A DNA stretch of 64,000 bases from Promicromonospora umidemergens (GCF_024171995.1 NZ_JAMTCT010000007.1:62001-126000), one strand, 5' to 3'; positions 30,906-40,652 are shown, numbered from the stretch's first letter. Notes: generated by a model not told the origin, from the sequence alone. Numbers and translations: made by a program.

Positions 30906-33900
30906 TCAGGCCGGTTCGAGTGCGGCCACGGCCGCGGCGAGCTCGTCGGCGGCGGTATCCACCTCCTCCTGGTCGGTGGCGGCGTCGGCGGCACGGAGCG
31001 CGAGACCCGTCTCGCGGGCGGCAGCGAGACGCTGCCAGGACGCCGTCGTCCAGTCCTCGGCGGCGAGGTCAGCGGTCTCCGCCAGGTACAGGTCGAGTCC
31101 CGTACGGTCGACGGCGCTGGTGACGAGCTCCACCTCGGCAAGGTTCGTGTTGCCGGAATCGGCCAGCACCCTGATCGCCCCCGCCTCGACGGGCTCAGGC
31201 AGGTCGATCCGGCCCCAGCCCGCCGTCGCGCCGCTGATCGTGGCGAAGGTCTGCCAGGTCCGGCCGCCGTCCGCGGAGCCCTGGAACCGGACACCCTCGG
31301 CGCGGTTCGCATGGCCGGACCGGGGCAGGTATCGCACGGACTCGACGTGGAAGGTGCTGCCGTCGTCGGGCACCGCCTGGACCCAGCCACCGGCCTGCGT
31401 CGTGTCGGTGAAGGTGGCGGTGTCACCGTCGAACATCGTCCAGCCGTTGGCCGCCGCGTCCCTGCTGCCGTCCCACGACGGCGAGCTCGCGGTCACCCAC
31501 GCCCGCACGACGTCGGCGGTCCCGGCTGGCGGCGGTTCGAGCAGGTCCCAGGCGCCGAGGACGCGCTGCGTCAGCGCCGTCTCGTCCGCTCCCGGCTCCG
31601 CGACGGCACGCACCGCCTCGATCTCCCGGGAGAACCGCACCGCCGACGCACGCGAGTATCCCGCCAGGTCCGCGGCCTGCGCCTCGGCGAGCAGCACGTC
31701 AAGGCCTGCCTCGATCCGTGCCCCGTCGATCCGGAAGTCCGCCAGGCTCCAGATGCCCGGGTACGCCGGGTCTGACGGCACGCCCGGCTCGTCGACCTGG
31801 AGCTTGAGGTACCGGAACGCGCTGTCCCGCTCCGCCTCGCGCACCGCTACCTGCTCGATCTCGGTGTCGTCACCCGCGTTGGGGTGCTCGGTCAGGAGCG
31901 TCCACGTCCGGCCGTCGGACGACCCGTAGACGTTCGTGCCCTCGGCCCGGTTGGCGAACGTGTTCCGCGCGAGAAAGCCGAAGCCGTCCGCCCGGACGCG
32001 ATAGCCCGGCCCGAGGTCGAGCACGACGCTCGGCACCCGCAGGTCTCCCCAGGTGGTCTGGTTGTCCCCGTCGGTCAGCGCCACGAGGGTCGTCGCAGCG
32101 ACCTGGTCCGAGGACACGATGCGGGAGTAGTCGAGCGTGTCGTCCGGCAGGCGGGGGTCGAGCAGCTCCAGGTCGCCGACCGCCAGCCGCAGGTCCTCCA
32201 GGAGCAGGCCGAACTCCGCCGGGTCGGATCCCGCCACGCCGCCCGACGCGGTAGCCTCCGCCTCCGCGACGGGCGTCCAGGTGGCGGTCGTGTAGGCCGC
32301 CGGTTCCCGCAGCCCGTCCAGGAGCGCCGCCACCGCGGCCGCCCGGTCCGGCGCGACGGTGAGGGACACTGGCAACGCGGTGTCCGCCTGGTCGTCCGAG
32401 GCGACGACGACGAGGCGTTCGACGCCGCGCCTGCGGTCCGGCGTCCACGTGAACGCGCCGTCGGCGGAGATCGTCGCGCCGCGCGGCGCGTCCTGGAGCG
32501 CCAGGGAGAAGTCGCCGTCGGTGTCGGTCACCTCGAGGTCCCTGGTGTAGAGCTCGCCGGCCACGGCCACGACGTCCAGCGACGTGCCCTCGTCGAACAC
32601 CGGTGGGTCGATGGTCCCGTTCGCGTCAGCGAGCAGGCCCGCGACGTCCACGTCGGTCTTGCCGCCGGTCGCGCGGAGCACCACGAGGTTGGCTCCGGCG
32701 ACCGGCACCTTCGCCGAGGCGACGTCGAACCAGACGTAGCGCCAGCGCCCGTCCGTGTCGGGGAGCTGGACGGTCGTGAAGGGATCGTCGTACGAGGTCC
32801 TGGACACCTCGACGGTGGCAGTACCCCGGGTGCGGACCTGCAGCCCGACCAGCGCCGTGCGGCTGCGGTCGGGGTAGACGACGCGACGCACGGCCACCCG
32901 CGCGTCGTCCTTCTTCGCGTTCAGCCTGACGAAGCCCTGCCCGGCGTCGTCGGTCAGCTGCTTGGCACCCTTGCCGAGGGCGTGGCCGAACTGCCCCAGG
33001 GGCAGCTGAGGGCTGTCCCCTACCGCAGGCACCGTCACGTCCTCCTGGGCGAGCGCGGGCGGGAACGCCACCCAGTACTCGGCACCCGTGAAGTCCGAGC
33101 CGCTCTCGTTCCAGAAGTTCGAGATCCCCGAGCCGTAGCGGTACAGGGGCCCGTCGCCCTGCCGGTGCAGCTCTGCGACGAACGGCGCTTCCTTCTCGAC
33201 GTCCACGCCCGCGACGTACTCGTACTGGTAGTACAGCTCGTTCAGCGGCTCGCGCAGGCGTCCGCGGTAGGCCTCGGAGAGCTTGCCCGATCCACCGGAG
33301 ACGTCGACGTACGGCGGCTCCTCGCCCATCATGAAGCCGGTGTAGACGTCGCCTCCTTCGAGGATGCGGTTGTCCAGGAACGCGTACGGGCTGACGGCGT
33401 CGGTCGCGGTCGAGACGGTCCCGTCGGCGGGGTCGATCAGGGTGCCCTGGTTGTTCACGATGCGGGCGAGCGCCGTCAGGATGTCGACGTCGCCCTCGGC
33501 GTGCGCCTGGTCGCGGCCCATCTCCAGGTGCTGGACGAAGTCCTTGCCGTAGGGGTTGAGCGGGTCGTCCGCATCGATGGTGCGGAAGAGCGAGGCCAGC
33601 GATCCGTTGACGTCCCCGCCGTTGATCGTGTGCTCGCTCTCGTAGCCGGCGTTGACCGTGAACCATTCGACGCGTTCGGCGTAGAGCTCGGCGTCGTCGA
33701 GGAAGATCGCCGCGGACACCATGCCGATCACGCCGTACAGGTGCTGGTTCCACAGGCGGTTCTGGGAGTAGAGGAACGTGTCGAGCACCGGGTGGACGAG
33801 GTTGTCCTCGATGCGCTGCTGGTCGCGCTCGGTCCAGCGCAGGTCGTACCCGTCGAGCTCGTCCTGGGCGGGCTCGGTGGAACGGAGGATCTCGGTGGCG

Positions 33901-34475
33901 ACCAGCGTCTGGTAGAGCGGCACACCGGTGTGGATGTGCGCGTCGGCGAAGTACTCGTACCGGTCCGGGTCCAGGCTGCTCCAGGTGCGGATCACGTGCA
34001 GCGCGTTCGCCCGGTAGACCTCGTCACCGGTGACCAGGTACATCAGCGCCTGCGTCAACGCGCCGAGGCTGTCGCCGTGCTGGCGGCTACGCATGCTCGC
34101 GTTGTCGTACGCGGTGGTGGTCGGCTGCTCGTCCGTGGGGCCCTGGATCGAGGCCTCGAAGTCGGCGGCGGCGAATCGCGTCTGGGTCATCGCGTCGTAG
34201 TAGCTCGCCCACGGCTCGACACCAGCGAGCACCTGGGTCTGCATGTTCTCGAGGTTGTCCGCGGTCAGGCCGACGCCCGGGTGGGCGAACCCCGCGTCGC
34301 TGGTCGTCTCGTGGATCTCGACAGCCTGGCCGGTGGTTTGGCCGGGCAGCTGCGCAGCGTCGCCGCCGACGTCGGCCACCGCGGCGGGCGCCGGGACCAT
34401 GCCGACGACTACGACGGCCGCCGTGGTGAGCAGTGCGGCGGCTCTCGAGCGCAGCCTGGATGTGCGTTGCCTCAT
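30906..34475 (-). CDS. large secreted alginate-lyase-like protein with discoidin domains
   Basis: 1189 residues; ATG 34475 after GGAGGGAA. A Sec signal peptide ends near AVADVGG (about 35). Residues 60-440 are an alginate-lyase-type barrel (GLTADNLENMQTQVLAG, LMYLVTGDEVYRANALHVIR, NRLWNQHLYGVIGMVSA, GRDQAHAEGDVDIL). About 625-695 is a cadherin-like domain (DTDGDFSLALQDAPRG, FTWTPDRRRG). About 778-918 and 990-1118 are two F5/8 type C (discoidin) sugar-binding domains, each with the NRAEG loop and SSDGRTW or SADGGRTW. A short helical domain ends the protein. It would bind and cut a uronic-acid polysaccharide outside the cell. It leads the operon with the 431-residue lyase. Confidence 0.8.
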   Translation of the reverse strand: MRQRTSRLRSRAAALLTTAAVVVVGMVPAPAAVADVGGDAAQLPGQTTGQAVEIHETTSDAGFAHPGVGLTADNLENMQTQVLAGVEPWASYYDAMTQTRFAAADFEASIQGPTDEQPTTTAYDNASMRSRQHGDSLGALTQALMYLVTGDEVYRANALHVIRTWSSLDPDRYEYFADAHIHTGVPLYQTLVATEILRSTEPAQDELDGYDLRWTERDQQRIEDNLVHPVLDTFLYSQNRLWNQHLYGVIGMVSAAIFLDDAELYAERVEWFTVNAGYESEHTINGGDVNGSLASLFRTIDADDPLNPYGKDFVQHLEMGRDQAHAEGDVDILTALARIVNNQGTLIDPADGTVSTATDAVSPYAFLDNRILEGGDVYTGFMMGEEPPYVDVSGGSGKLSEAYRGRLREPLNELYYQYEYVAGVDVEKEAPFVAELHRQGDGPLYRYGSGISNFWNESGSDFTGAEYWVAFPPALAQEDVTVPAVGDSPQLPLGQFGHALGKGAKQLTDDAGQGFVRLNAKKDDARVAVRRVVYPDRSRTALVGLQVRTRGTATVEVSRTSYDDPFTTVQLPDTDGRWRYVWFDVASAKVPVAGANLVVLRATGGKTDVDVAGLLADANGTIDPPVFDEGTSLDVVAVAGELYTRDLEVTDTDGDFSLALQDAPRGATISADGAFTWTPDRRRGVERLVVVASDDQADTALPVSLTVAPDRAAAVAALLDGLREPAAYTTATWTPVAEAEATASGGVAGSDPAEFGLLLEDLRLAVGDLELLDPRLPDDTLDYSRIVSSDQVAATTLVALTDGDNQTTWGDLRVPSVVLDLGPGYRVRADGFGFLARNTFANRAEGTNVYGSSDGRTWTLLTEHPNAGDDTEIEQVAVREAERDSAFRYLKLQVDEPGVPSDPAYPGIWSLADFRIDGARIEAGLDVLLAEAQAADLAGYSRASAVRFSREIEAVRAVAEPGADETALTQRVLGAWDLLEPPPAGTADVVRAWVTASSPSWDGSRDAAANGWTMFDGDTATFTDTTQAGGWVQAVPDDGSTFHVESVRYLPRSGHANRAEGVRFQGSADGGRTWQTFATISGATAGWGRIDLPEPVEAGAIRVLADSGNTNLAEVELVTSAVDRTGLDLYLAETADLAAEDWTTASWQRLAAARETGLALRAADAATDQEEVDTAADELAAAVAALEPA

Positions 34476-34549
34476 CGTGTTCCCTCCACGGCCGCAGCTC
34501 TGCGGGCCGAGCGCGGCCCGGGCCGCACTGTCGTCACCTCGTCGTGAGT

Positions 34550-34583
34550 CGGGATATCGTTATCCCGGAAATACGTTATCCCG
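34550..34583. promoter_or_regulatory. tandem LacI-type operators upstream of the lyase operon
   Basis: CGGGATATCGTTATCCCG (34550-34567) has perfect 7-bp arms around a TCGT centre. It is followed at 34567-34583 by a second related site with the centre ATACGTTATC. Both resemble the sites at 39591, 43919 and 44007. They lie 75-110 bases upstream of the large lyase start. Regulation by the LacI protein at 39.6 kb is inferred. Confidence 0.65.
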
Positions 34584-34678
34584 ACGTACCGGACAGCACA
34601 AGGTCTGCAGCTTCTCGTAACAGAGTCATCGCGCCGAGCATGCGCAAGGAACGGATCTGGAAGCCGTAGAAGCACAGC

Positions 34679-34701
34679 AGCCCCCGCCAGAGGCGGGGGC
34701 T
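34679..34701 (-). terminator. terminator of the GH43-GH36 operon
   Basis: A perfect 10-bp stem AGCCCCCGCC / GGCGGGGGCT with a 3-base loop, 93 bases past the stop at 34794. The 318-base interval between that stop and the large lyase start holds only this hairpin and the operators. Confidence 0.65.
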
Positions 34702-34793
34702 GAGGCAAGACGCTCAGGATTTCTCCCTATCGCGTACTCCAATACTAAGTGAACCTCCCGAGATCCGTCCATCGGTTGTTGTGTACGCGCCGG

Positions 34794-36425
34794 TCATACG
34801 CGGTGGTGAAGGGACCAGCCGGAGAAGTCGGCGGTGAAGGCGCCGTCGACCAGGTCGACCACGCTGATCCCCACCATCGCGCCGGTGAACCGCAGCCGCG
34901 GGCCGAAGTCGTCGGACAGCTCGCTGAAGTCCACGTCCGGTCCCACCTGCGCCCATGGCCCGTCGCCCGACGCCGAGGACAACCGCGCCGTCGCGCCGTC
35001 GATCTGCGCGCGCAACCGGATCGGTCCCACCGCAAGATCGACGGTCGCCAGCACCCGGGCGCCGTCGGGGTGCCCGTGGGTGAGGACCAGCACGCGGCGG
35101 CCCTGGTCGCCGACCCACTGCTGGCCCGCCTGGGGCTCGCCCTCTGGCTCGGTCCAGGTCACGTGGAGCTGGTAGTACGACGTGGTGTCGTACCAGAGCA
35201 TCAGCCCGGCGGACTGGGTGAACGTGGTGGGCTCGGCGTCGACGGTGACCGCCACCTCGGCGTGGTGCTCGGTCAGGCGCTGGGCCAGGAGCGACTGCTG
35301 CCACAGCGACTCCGCGGACATCCGGCCGCGCAGCCGCACCCTGCCCGGCCGACCCGGAACGGACTCCACCCAGTCCCCCGGCGGCTCACGCAGCGTCGAC
35401 CAGGGCCACCCGGCGCCGAGGTCTTGACAGGCCCTACCAGCGGACGGGCCGGCTTGACCAGTCGCGTCCGGGACCTCGACCTCCGTCGCCGGGTGCCAGC
35501 CGCCCTGGGCCAGCCGGGGCCAGCCGTCGGTCCAGACCACACGCTGCACCGCCGTCTCCCGGCCGAGGGTGTTGCGCGGCCCAGCCGGCGTCGGCAGCGG
35601 CCGGGACGCCAGGTGGGTCAGGTACCACTCGCCCGACGGCGCCTGGACCAGCTCGCCGTGCCCGGCTTTCTGCAGCGGGACCGCCGGGTCGTCGCGCGAG
35701 GTGAGCAGCGGGACGTCGTCCACCTCGTACGGGCCGGTCAGCGAGCGGCTGCGCGCCACGAGCACCCCGTGCTCGACGCCGGTCCCGCCCTGGGCGAGCA
35801 GCAGGTAGAACCAGCCGTCGTGGACGGTGAACTTGGGTCCCTCGACCAGCTCCTCGCGCTGCAGCAGCAGGCGGGTCGGACCCACCGCTCGCGCCCGGCC
35901 GGGCACCCCGCCGACGAGCGGGATCTCCAGCCCGGTGAGCACTATCCCGTCGAACCGCCGCCCGCCGACCCGCGAGTCGTTCTGCAGGTTGAGCAGGTAG
36001 TGCCGCCCATCGTGGTGCAGCAGCGACGGGTCGAACCCGTGGCCGGGCAGGCGCACGGGCCCGGACCATGGGCCGCCGACGTCGGGCGCCGTGCAGAGGT
36101 AGGTCTCCAGGTCGTAGTGCCGGGAGCCGACCGAGCGGACTATCGAGTACACGACCCAGAAGACGCCGTCCGCGTGGCTCAGGGCGGGCGCCCAGATCCC
36201 GCCCGAGTCGGGCACCCCGAGCAGCGACCGGCCAGGGGCGGCGCCGTCGACCGCCCCGGCGTGCTCCCACTCCGCGAGGTCCCGCGAGCGGTACAGCGGG
36301 ATGGTCGGGAACCACTCGAACGAGCTCGTCGCGAGGTAGTACCAGTCGCCCACGCGGATCACCGACGGATCGGGCGCGAAGCCCCGCACCACCGGGTTCA
36401 CCACCCGGCGCACCAGGCCGCTCAC
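34794..36425 (-). CDS. GH43 family glycosidase (beta-xylosidase/arabinosidase type)
   Basis: 543 residues from GTG 36425, overlapping the stop of the GH36 gene (GTGA). N-terminal five-bladed propeller: NPVVRGFAPDPSVIRVGDWY contains the catalytic base Asp, then TSSFEWFPTIPLYRSRDL, SGGIWAPALSHADGVFWVVY, LPGHGFDPSLLHHDG and LVEGPKFTVHDGWFYLLLA (catalytic Glu). A C-terminal beta-sandwich (about 330-540, VTVDAEPTTFTQSAGLMLWY) is the GH43 C2 domain of beta-xylosidases. No signal peptide, so it works on imported oligosaccharides. It is the last gene of a three-gene operon that reads away from the LacI gene. Confidence 0.9.
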   Translation of the reverse strand: MSGLVRRVVNPVVRGFAPDPSVIRVGDWYYLATSSFEWFPTIPLYRSRDLAEWEHAGAVDGAAPGRSLLGVPDSGGIWAPALSHADGVFWVVYSIVRSVGSRHYDLETYLCTAPDVGGPWSGPVRLPGHGFDPSLLHHDGRHYLLNLQNDSRVGGRRFDGIVLTGLEIPLVGGVPGRARAVGPTRLLLQREELVEGPKFTVHDGWFYLLLAQGGTGVEHGVLVARSRSLTGPYEVDDVPLLTSRDDPAVPLQKAGHGELVQAPSGEWYLTHLASRPLPTPAGPRNTLGRETAVQRVVWTDGWPRLAQGGWHPATEVEVPDATGQAGPSAGRACQDLGAGWPWSTLREPPGDWVESVPGRPGRVRLRGRMSAESLWQQSLLAQRLTEHHAEVAVTVDAEPTTFTQSAGLMLWYDTTSYYQLHVTWTEPEGEPQAGQQWVGDQGRRVLVLTHGHPDGARVLATVDLAVGPIRLRAQIDGATARLSSASGDGPWAQVGPDVDFSELSDDFGPRLRFTGAMVGISVVDLVDGAFTADFSGWSLHHRV

Positions 36426-38605
36426 GAGCCCACCCGGACCCGCAGCAGGCGCGCCGACGTCAGAGCCGGGAGCTTGAGCTCGAGCACCCGGCCGTCGTCG
36501 GCGACGGTGACCGACTCGCCGCCCCAGCGCGGGTACAGCACCTCGACCGCCTCGTCCGCGACGCGGCCCGGCAGCGGCACCCGCAACGTGTCCGGGGCGC
36601 CGTCGTCCTGGCCGCCCCTGCGCCAGACCGCGAGGTAGAGGTGCTCGCCGTCGCGCGCGCCCTGGACGATCCAGGGGTCGCGCCAGCCGGGCAGGCCGAG
36701 CGGCCACACCGGTACCGAGCGGCCGACGGCGGAGCGGATCGCCCGGTAGGCCGCGAGCGCCTCCCGGACCACCGCGCGCTGTGCGGCGTCGAGCGTGTCG
36801 ACGCGTCCGGTCAGGTGCACGCGCGCCAGCAGCGCGGTGACGAGGGAGAAGGCGAGCGGCTCCCGGTCCATGGTGCCGTCGACGGAGGCCCACACGCCGG
36901 TCTGCTCGGGTGGGAGGGCCAGCGGTGCGGCCGCGGCGATGGGTGGGGTCGCGCGGTAGTCCTGCTGGTCGGTGACGGACTGGACGGGAAAGACGCTGCC
37001 GCTGGCCGGGTCGGTGCGGGACCCGCCTGCCGCGCACGCCTCGATCACGAGGCCGGGGTGGCGGTCCATGACGGCGCTCGCCCAGGCCAGGAAGGCGCGG
37101 CCGTGCTCGAGCAGGCCGGTACCCGGTGCCGTGCCTGTCCCCGCGTCGGTCCCCGGGCCGATGTCGATGTTGTGGTCGAGCTTGAGGTAGGCGAGCCCGA
37201 ACGTGCTCACGAGCCGGTCGATCACCGTGTCGAGGTGTTCGCGTGCGGCGGTGTGGCGCAGGTCGAGCTGGTGCCTGCCCCATTCGGTGACGCGGTGGCC
37301 GTGGCGCTGGAAGAACGCGGCGTCGGGCAGCGTGCGGGCGACCGGGCTGCGCACGCCGACGACCTCGGGTTCGAGCCACAGGCCCGGCTGCATGCCGTGG
37401 GCGCGGATCCGGTCGACGATGCCGCCCAGGCCGCCGTCCGGGAACCGGGTGGTCGAGGGCTCCCACTGGCCCACGGAGTCCCACCAGCCGCCCTGCTCGT
37501 CGTCGTACCAGCCTGCGTCGATCACGTAGTACTCGGCGCCGAGGTCGGCGGCCGCCTCGATCAGCGGCAGCTCGCGCTCGGTGGTGGGGTCTGACATGAG
37601 GGCGTTGAGGAAGTCGTTGTAGACCACGGGCAGCGCCTCGTGGTCGGGGTGCTGCCGCCGGGTCCGGCGGCGGTGCGCCGTGAGCGCGGCGCCGACGGCG
37701 TCCAGGGTCGCCTCGGGCCCGTCGGCGGCACCGGGGACGACGGCGAGGCTCACCGGGACGCTGGTGAACCGTGTGGTGGCGTCGAGGTGGCCGGCCCAGT
37801 GGTGCTCGTGCGCCGTCGGGCCCATGACGGCGAGGTAGACGTCGTCGTACCGGTCGCCGAGCTCGGCGTGCCAGGCACCGCTGGTCTCGACCTGCCAGGC
37901 GAGCAGGCGGCCGGTGCGGGTGTCCTCGACCAGGCCCATGGCCAGGTGCTCGGACGTGGACCAGGCGCCGGTCGAGGTCAGGCTGATCCGGTTCTTCGAG
38001 CCGACCTGGCCGAACCGCACCATGCCGACGTCGTACAGCCCCCGCTCGGCGAGCGTGGACCGGCGCCAGCGGAACTCGCCGCTCCACGGGTTGGCCGCCT
38101 CCCACACGGCCAGCTCGTGCTCCCAGCGTGCGGCGTGCCCCAGGCCCGCGACGACGCCGGTGGTGACGTGGTCGAGCACCAGCTCACGGTCGGACGTCAG
38201 CTCCGCCCACGTCCGCAGCACGGGGATGCCGACGGCGACCTCGTAGTGCACGACGGCTCGCAGGCCGGACTCCGGGTCGGCGAGGCACAGCCGCAGGTGC
38301 CGGACGCCGCCCTCGTCCGTGTCCTGCTCCGTACCGGTGAGCCGCATCCGCTGGGCCGCCGCGCCGTCGACGTGCCGCTTGCCGGAGGTGCCGGACCGCC
38401 CGTCGCCGAGCACCGCCACCTCCAGGACCGGGAGCGCGGAGCGCCGCTGGCCGTCCACGTCCGGCCGCGCTTCGCCGGTGTGCCACAGGGCCACCAGGCG
38501 TGGCGCGGTGTGCGGCCCGTGGGCGACCACGACGCGGACCACGTCGTTGCCCCACTCGAGCCGCTGCTCCGTGCTGTCCTCGAGGCCGGGAAGGGTGACA
38601 GTCAT
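36422..38605 (-). CDS. GH36 alpha-galactosidase-type enzyme
   Basis: 727 residues from ATG 38605, overlapping the stop of the gene before (ATGA). An N-terminal beta-supersandwich is followed by the (beta/alpha)8 barrel of GH36: LPVVYNDFLNALMSDPT, YYVIDAGWYDD, GLWLEPEVVG, LAYLKLDHNID (nucleophile Asp in the K-x-D-x-N motif) and ACAAGGSRTDPASG. The usual C-S-S-G-G-G is replaced by C-A-A-G-G-S, and the usual W after K by L, so the specificity may differ from ordinary alpha-galactosidases. Cytoplasmic. With two GH43 enzymes it would strip side chains from imported oligosaccharides containing galactose. Confidence 0.88.
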   Translation of the reverse strand: MTVTLPGLEDSTEQRLEWGNDVVRVVVAHGPHTAPRLVALWHTGEARPDVDGQRRSALPVLEVAVLGDGRSGTSGKRHVDGAAAQRMRLTGTEQDTDEGGVRHLRLCLADPESGLRAVVHYEVAVGIPVLRTWAELTSDRELVLDHVTTGVVAGLGHAARWEHELAVWEAANPWSGEFRWRRSTLAERGLYDVGMVRFGQVGSKNRISLTSTGAWSTSEHLAMGLVEDTRTGRLLAWQVETSGAWHAELGDRYDDVYLAVMGPTAHEHHWAGHLDATTRFTSVPVSLAVVPGAADGPEATLDAVGAALTAHRRRTRRQHPDHEALPVVYNDFLNALMSDPTTERELPLIEAAADLGAEYYVIDAGWYDDEQGGWWDSVGQWEPSTTRFPDGGLGGIVDRIRAHGMQPGLWLEPEVVGVRSPVARTLPDAAFFQRHGHRVTEWGRHQLDLRHTAAREHLDTVIDRLVSTFGLAYLKLDHNIDIGPGTDAGTGTAPGTGLLEHGRAFLAWASAVMDRHPGLVIEACAAGGSRTDPASGSVFPVQSVTDQQDYRATPPIAAAAPLALPPEQTGVWASVDGTMDREPLAFSLVTALLARVHLTGRVDTLDAAQRAVVREALAAYRAIRSAVGRSVPVWPLGLPGWRDPWIVQGARDGEHLYLAVWRRGGQDDGAPDTLRVPLPGRVADEAVEVLYPRWGGESVTVADDGRVLELKLPALTSARLLRVRVGS

Positions 38606-39573
38606 GCGATGACTCCCGTCACGGGGTCGACGGTCCAGGCGTCCCGCCACTCGAGCCGGGCGGCGCCGTCGGCGATCCGGACCGGTAGCCACACGGGTGC
38701 GGAGTGGAACAGGTCGTCCCTGTCCCACCGGTCGCCGACGTAGACATGGCTCGTGCACTGCGAGCCCTGGACGGTCACGATCGTCGAGGTCTGCGAGTCG
38801 TAGGTGGCGGAGCCCGAGGGCGCGAAGTCCGCCCAGTCGCTCCACGGCCCGGCCGGCGACGACGCCGTCGCCACCTTGTTGTCGTTCGTGGACCACCCGG
38901 TCAGCTCGGAGCCGAACAGGTAGTAGAGGCCGTCCACCTTCACCAGGGCCGGCGACTCGTACCCGTGCGGGCCCGCCGGATGGTCGCTCGGCGGGGTGAG
39001 CGTGGTCGCCACGATCTCCTCGACCGCCAGGTAGTCGGCCGACAGCCGGTAGATGTGCAGCCCGTGCTCGCGGTCCTCGGACAGGAGGTAGCCCGTGCCG
39101 TCGTCGTCAGTGCCGTCATGATCAACGAAGACGCCGATGTCCCGGCTGATGTTGCCGAGCGGGCGCTCGCTGCGCAGGTAGGTGTACGGGCCCTCAGGCC
39201 GCTCGGCCACTGCCCAGCCGACCCGGGCGTAGGCGTAGTCCGCTGAATCGACGTGCAGGAACATCACGAACTTCCCGTCCGGGTTGCGCAGCACCTTTGG
39301 CCGCTCGACCACCCGCCCGGGGGCGAGGTCGGGAACGTCCGGCGAGACCGCCAGGGCGTGCCCGTGCGCGGTCCAGGTCGCCAGGTCGGGCGACGAGTAG
39401 CAGGCCACTCCCCCGAAGGTCCCTGCACTGGTCTTGTCCTCGCCCCAGGCGTAGAACCTCCCGCCGAACCTCTGGATGCCGACGCCGTGCAGCTGGGCGA
39501 CGGCGCCCTGGTCGTCGACGAACAGCTGTCCTGGTGCGATGACGCCTCGTGGGGCGTGCGGATGGGTGGGCAC
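38602..39573 (-). CDS. GH43-type exo-galactanase-like enzyme
   Basis: A 323-residue five-bladed propeller protein without signal peptide. QLHGVGIQRFGGRFYAWGED followed by GVACYSSPDLATW is the pattern of GH43 subfamilies active on galactan (it resembles the QAHGGG...YYWYGE start of exo-beta-1,3-galactanases). VVERPKVLRNPDGKFVMFLH, YLLSEDREHGLHIYRL and GYESPALVKVDGLYYLFGSE supply the later conserved acids. First gene of the three-gene glycosidase operon; its start is 17 bases from a LacI-type operator shared with the divergent lacI gene, so it should be induced together with the transporter. The subfamily call is tentative. Confidence 0.75.
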   Translation of the reverse strand: MPTHPHAPRGVIAPGQLFVDDQGAVAQLHGVGIQRFGGRFYAWGEDKTSAGTFGGVACYSSPDLATWTAHGHALAVSPDVPDLAPGRVVERPKVLRNPDGKFVMFLHVDSADYAYARVGWAVAERPEGPYTYLRSERPLGNISRDIGVFVDHDGTDDDGTGYLLSEDREHGLHIYRLSADYLAVEEIVATTLTPPSDHPAGPHGYESPALVKVDGLYYLFGSELTGWSTNDNKVATASSPAGPWSDWADFAPSGSATYDSQTSTIVTVQGSQCTSHVYVGDRWDRDDLFHSAPVWLPVRIADGAARLEWRDAWTVDPVTGVIA

Positions 39574-39590
39574 TCAATCTCCTCGGGTGG

Positions 39591-39603
39591 GGAAAACGTT
39601 ATC
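39591..39603. promoter_or_regulatory. LacI-type operator between the glycosidase operon and lacI
   Basis: GGAAAACGTTATC with the centre AACGTT. It lies in the 39-base divergent gap between the starts at 39573 and 39613, so one bound repressor could block both directions. Confidence 0.65.
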
Positions 39604-39612
39604 AGCTGTCGT

Positions 39613-40644
39613 ATGCTTCGCCTCATGGCCAGTCCGAAGCCGTACCGAGCCCCTGTCCTCGCCGATGTCGCCAAGGCGGCGGAAGTCTCCGTGCCCACGG
39701 TCTCCCGGGTTCTGAACGGCTCGAAGTACGTGGCACCCGAGCTCGCCCACCGGGTGAACGAGGCGGTGCAGACCCTCGGGTACCGCCCGAACGGCGCCGC
39801 CCGCTCGATGCGCTCCGGACGGCGGACGCTCGTGTCGGTCCTTGCCGGGGCGACCGCCAACTACGGTTACGCCCGCACGCTGCAGGGCGTCGAGACCGCC
39901 GCCCGCCGCGCGGGGATGACGGTGTCGATCACGGTCGTGGAGTCCGGCGACGCCGAGCACGTGCACGCCGCCATCGACCTCACCCTGGCCCAGCCGACGG
40001 CGGGGGTGATCGTGCTCGAGTTCGACCGCGCCGGCATCAACGCCGCCAAGGCGCTGCCCGAGGGGCTGCCCGTCGTCGTCGCCGGTGGCGGCTCGCGCCG
40101 CACCGGTCATGTCCCCGCGGCGCTGATCGACGAGCGCACCGCCGGGCGCCAGGCGACCGAGTACCTGCTCCATCTCGGCCACCGGACCGTCCACCACATC
40201 GCCGGCCCCACCGAGGGCAAGCACTCGGGCCGCACCGACGGCTGGCGCGCGGCGCTGGGCGCCGCCGGGGCACCGGTCCCGCAGATCATGCGGGCCGACT
40301 GGGACGCGAGCGCCGGCTACCGCTGGGGTGAGCGGATCGCGGGGATGAGCGACGTCACCGCGGTCTTCTGCGCCAACGACGACATCGCGCTGGGCCTCAT
40401 GCGCGCGCTGACCGACCGCGGCGTCGACGTCCCGGGCGACATCTCCGTGATCGGGTTCGACGACCAGCCGCTCGTCGCGCTGTGGCGCCCCTCCCTGACC
40501 ACGGTGGACCAGGACTTCGAGGACCTCGGCGCCCGGGCGTTCGGCCTCCTGTCGCAGGTGATCGACGGCGACGTCGACGCGGCGTCGTCGGTCACGGCGC
40601 CGCAGCTCGTGGTGCGGGAGTCGACTGCTGCCCCGCGGGGCTGA
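39613..40644 (+). CDS. LacI family transcriptional regulator
   Basis: 343 residues from ATG 39613, or 339 from ATG 39625. The N-terminal HTH and hinge are complete: PVLADVAKAAEVSVPTVSRV, LNGSKYVAPELAHRV, LGYRPNGAARSM. The sugar-binding domain follows, with TLVSVLAGATANYGYARTLQ, GVIVLEFDRAGINAAK, HHIAGPTEGKHSGRTDGWR, VFCANDDIALGLMRAL and ISVIGFDDQPLVALWRPSLT. It would repress the surrounding polysaccharide genes until an oligosaccharide binds. Sites with the AACGTT-type centre lie at 34.55, 39.59, 43.92 and 44.01 kb, each before a different transcript of this locus, including its own gene. Confidence 0.92.
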   Translation: MLRLMASPKPYRAPVLADVAKAAEVSVPTVSRVLNGSKYVAPELAHRVNEAVQTLGYRPNGAARSMRSGRRTLVSVLAGATANYGYARTLQGVETAARRAGMTVSITVVESGDAEHVHAAIDLTLAQPTAGVIVLEFDRAGINAAKALPEGLPVVVAGGGSRRTGHVPAALIDERTAGRQATEYLLHLGHRTVHHIAGPTEGKHSGRTDGWRAALGAAGAPVPQIMRADWDASAGYRWGERIAGMSDVTAVFCANDDIALGLMRALTDRGVDVPGDISVIGFDDQPLVALWRPSLTTVDQDFEDLGARAFGLLSQVIDGDVDAASSVTAPQLVVRESTAAPRG

Positions 40645-40652
40645 GCCGGCCA

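Noticed and set aside
31884..34547. 887-residue open frame on the plus strand
   Set aside because: Antisense to the large lyase gene, which has a signal peptide and several clear domains; the plus-strand reading has none.
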